A model generated the notes under the pieces. The model was not told the DNA's origin, did not search any database, and was given only the letters and a program-made list of their open reading frames with translations. 34,535 nt of DNA, from NCBI GenBank assembly GCA_021158345.1, contig JAGGUV010000068.1:1-34535 (forward strand). The letters are read 5' to 3'. The position numbers and the translations under genes were made by a program. How positions within the stretch are numbered: the first letter of the stretch is position 1; every line of letters starts with the position of its first letter. Of the stretch, positions 33,465-34,535 are shown piece by piece. This stretch comes from Bacteroidales bacterium (GTDB taxonomy: Bacteria > Bacteroidota > Bacteroidia > Bacteroidales > AUK083).

Positions 33465-34493
33465 ATGCAAAATTCATCATCAATATTAATAATATATACA
33501 GGTGGTACAATTGGAATGATTAAGGACAATAAAACCGAAGCCTTACATCCTTTTAATTTTTTAGATATAAATGAAAGAATACCTGAATTAAAAAATTTAA
33601 ACAATAAAATTGATTTTTATTGTTTTGAGCCTTTGATAGATTCATCAAATACTAATCCAGGATTCTGGATAAAATTAGCAACAATTATTGAAAATAATTA
33701 CGAAGATTATGATGGTTTTGTTATTTTGCATGGTACTGATACTATGGCGTATTCAGCGTCAATATTAAGTTTTATGCTCGAAAATTTAAATAAACCCGTA
33801 GTATTTACAGGGTCACAACTGCCTTTAGGAGTAATTCGTACCGATGGAAGAGAAAACCTAATTACAGCAATTGAAATTGCTGCTGCCAAAATTGATGATA
33901 CTCCTATTGTCCCTGAAGTATGTATTTATTTTGAAAATAATTTATACAGAGGAAATCGCACACATAAATTTAATGCTGAAAATTTTGATGCTTTTTTATC
34001 AGGTAATTATCCTGTACTTGCTGAGGCAGGTGTACATATTAAATATTTTCAGAATAATATTAGAAAACCTAATTTTAAAAAACTTAAAGTTCATAAATCA
34101 TTAGATGTAAATATTATAATTTTGAAATTATTTCCCGGTATCAATGAAAATACTGTAAAAGCAATTTTAAACGTCAAAAATTTAAAAGCTGTAATTCTTG
34201 AGACTTACGGTTCAGGAAATGCACCTACTGATAAGTGGTTTATTGATTTGCTTGAAGAAGCAATAAAAAAAGGAATAATAATTTTAAATGTAACTCAGTG
34301 TAAGGGAGGAACAGTAGAGATAGGAAAATATGAAACGAGTGTTGATTTAGGCAGAATAGGTGTTATCAGTGGTTATGATATTACAACAGAATCTGCAATA
34401 GCAAAACTGATGTATTTGTTAGGTGAAAAATTTAATTTGAATGAAATAAAAAAATTATTACAGAAATCTTTAAGAGGAGAAATATCAAGATAA
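33465..34493 (+). CDS. ansA: Type I (cytoplasmic) L-asparaginase
   Basis: 342 residues, matching the cytoplasmic type I family. It hydrolyses asparagine to aspartate and ammonia. Nucleophile loop 'ILIIYTGGTIGMIKD' has the catalytic Thr15; the second triad is in 'FVILHGTDTMAYSASIL' (Thr91-Asp92); 'VVFTGSQLPLGVIRTDGRENLITA' and 'YGSGNAPTDKWFIDLLEEA' are further type I hallmarks. There is no signal peptide. The gene begins on the base after the tatD stop. Aspartate produced could feed fumarate through malate or aspartase, which fits a fumarate-reducing lifestyle (inference). After the stop only 42 bases remain in the window, with no terminator seen. Confidence 0.93.
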   Translation: MQNSSSILIIYTGGTIGMIKDNKTEALHPFNFLDINERIPELKNLNNKIDFYCFEPLIDSSNTNPGFWIKLATIIENNYEDYDGFVILHGTDTMAYSASILSFMLENLNKPVVFTGSQLPLGVIRTDGRENLITAIEIAAAKIDDTPIVPEVCIYFENNLYRGNRTHKFNAENFDAFLSGNYPVLAEAGVHIKYFQNNIRKPNFKKLKVHKSLDVNIIILKLFPGINENTVKAILNVKNLKAVILETYGSGNAPTDKWFIDLLEEAIKKGIIILNVTQCKGGTVEIGKYETSVDLGRIGVISGYDITTESAIAKLMYLLGEKFNLNEIKKLLQKSLRGEISR

Positions 34494-34535
34494 AATATAT
34501 GAAATTACAATTAATTGATTTACAATAAATAGTAG

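Overview
The window is AT-rich (roughly 70 % A+T by eye) chromosomal DNA of a Bacteroidota bacterium, most likely a Bacteroidales-like fermenter. The evidence is recurrent -7 boxes of the Bacteroidota form TAnnTTTG lying very close to start codons, a TonB-dependent receptor paired with a DUF4249-type lipoprotein, and Bacteroidota-style SLBB/Wzz exopolysaccharide genes. I saw no tRNA, rRNA, CRISPR array, insertion sequence or prophage. No gene-free stretch exceeds 300 bases; the longest is about 238 bases at 27259-27496, in which I recognise nothing.

Layout. 1-2261 (+): the end of an exopolysaccharide export locus (SLBB protein cut by the window edge, then a Wzz-type chain-length protein). 2458-4014 (-): a secreted seven-repeat FG-GAP/VCBS propeller. 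4159-8635 (+): methylmalonyl-CoA epimerase plus the four subunits of a sodium-pumping methylmalonyl-CoA decarboxylase, i.e. the energy-conserving end of succinate-to-propionate fermentation. 8720-10126 (+): S-adenosylhomocysteinase, closed by a strong terminator. 10245-10679 (-): a Rieske-fold-like lipoprotein. 10900-14166 (+): DUF4249-like lipoprotein and TonB-dependent receptor. 14295-15659 (+): class II fumarase. 15710-16867 (+): beta-lactamase-fold serine hydrolase lipoprotein. 16870-19025 (-): OmpR-type response regulator and histidine kinase. 19174-19572 (+): a small protein built of 25-residue repeats.

19631-24537 (-) is a thiamin salvage operon read leftward from a TPP riboswitch: SAM methyltransferase of unknown role, thiM, thiE, thiL, thiD, tenA. 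The riboswitch has a readable expression platform: a perfect 42-base palindrome that swallows the first two bases of the methyltransferase start codon and can alternatively pair with the 3' side of aptamer stem P1. 24577-27258 (-): adenosylcobalamin-dependent ribonucleotide reductase. 27497-30847 (-): a large outer-membrane protein joining a degenerate peptidase-like domain, a TolB-like propeller and an Omp85-like barrel. 30987-34493: MBL-fold hydrolase (+), family 9 glycosyltransferase (-, UUG start), TatD DNase and type I asparaginase (+).

How they fit: the metabolic genes point to anaerobic or fermentative life with propionate formation (fumarase, methylmalonyl-CoA decarboxylase), a cobalamin requirement (class II ribonucleotide reductase, and by inference methylmalonyl-CoA mutase elsewhere) and, within this locus, thiamin made from recovered pyrimidine and thiazole pieces (no thiC, thiG, thiH, thiS or thiF here). 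The most interesting points are the TPP switch controlling an orphan methyltransferase, the decarboxylase beta subunit with an added N-terminal extracytoplasmic domain, the pseudo-peptidase/propeller/barrel fusion, and two strictly periodic repeat proteins.
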